Origin: Rhodospirillaceae bacterium
Lineage (GTDB): Bacteria; Pseudomonadota; Alphaproteobacteria; MPNO01; UBA2964
Direction of reading: 5' to 3'
DNA length: 6,290 nt
Assembly (NCBI GenBank): GCA_002724505.1
Contig: PBOV01000060.1
Coordinates: 10,632 to 16,921, forward strand
Each line of letters starts with the position of its first letter. Position 1 is the first letter of the stretch. The translations under genes and the position numbers were made by a program. Shown piece after piece: positions 6,261-6,290 of this stretch. The notes under the pieces are model-generated. The model saw only the letters and a list, made by a program, of their open reading frames with translations, did not search any database and was not told the DNA's origin.

Positions 6261-6290
6261 ATTGGGAGAGACCTTTGGCTATAATAATTA

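Noticed and set aside
6262..6285. Plus-strand promoter: TTGGGA (6262-6267) and a perfect TATAAT (6280-6285)
   Set aside because: The boxes are only 12 bases apart, too short for sigma-70, and no gene follows within the window.
1..6290. CRISPR arrays, tRNA or rRNA genes, insertion sequences
   Set aside because: No spaced direct repeats, no cloverleaf-like sequences, no transposase-like frame and no terminal inverted repeats with flanking duplications were seen by eye; the genes fill almost the whole window.

Overview
The window reads as a piece of a bacterial chromosome carrying compact, oxidative catabolic genes. Protein style points to a proteobacterium, possibly an uncultivated marine or soil alphaproteobacterium: a GloA-type glyoxalase that uses glutathione, a TauD/TfdA dioxygenase, a molybdenum hydroxylase and a luciferase-like monooxygenase. 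That placement is inference from gene content and moderate base composition; there is no rRNA or other marker here. I see no mobile element, CRISPR array, tRNA or rRNA.

Layout from left to right. Bases 1-83 hold the last 26 codons of a plus-strand gene whose tail resembles the glutamine synthetase family. It ends four bases from the end of a minus-strand block of three genes. In transcription order this block (4635 down to 88) is: a xanthine dehydrogenase/CoxL-like molybdopterin-binding large subunit (790 aa), an alpha/beta hydrolase (257 aa from the preferred start) and a luciferase-like flavin-dependent monooxygenase (410 aa). The last two are 12 bases apart and almost certainly co-transcribed. 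About 156 bases separate the large subunit from the hydrolase. A 241-base divergent intergenic region then leads to gloA on the plus strand, which has a very good Shine-Dalgarno site. gloA is convergent with a minus-strand TauD/TfdA-family Fe(II)/2-oxoglutarate dioxygenase, with a hairpin between them that fits a terminator for the dioxygenase. The last 99 bases are the upstream region of the dioxygenase gene.

How the genes could work together: three different classes of oxidising enzyme (molybdenum hydroxylase, flavin monooxygenase, non-haem iron dioxygenase) lie beside a hydrolase. The minus-strand block could encode successive steps (hydroxylation by water, oxygenation by O2, hydrolysis of the product) in breakdown of an organic, perhaps heterocyclic or carbonyl-containing, substrate. 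No substrate can be read from the sequence. The molybdenum subunit has no iron-sulfur or FAD partner subunit beside it, and its active-site loop rules out a classical form I CO dehydrogenase.

Most of this is recognisable enzyme families in an unremarkable arrangement. The parts worth a second look are the lone molybdenum subunit with its variant loops and the hydrolase/monooxygenase pair.
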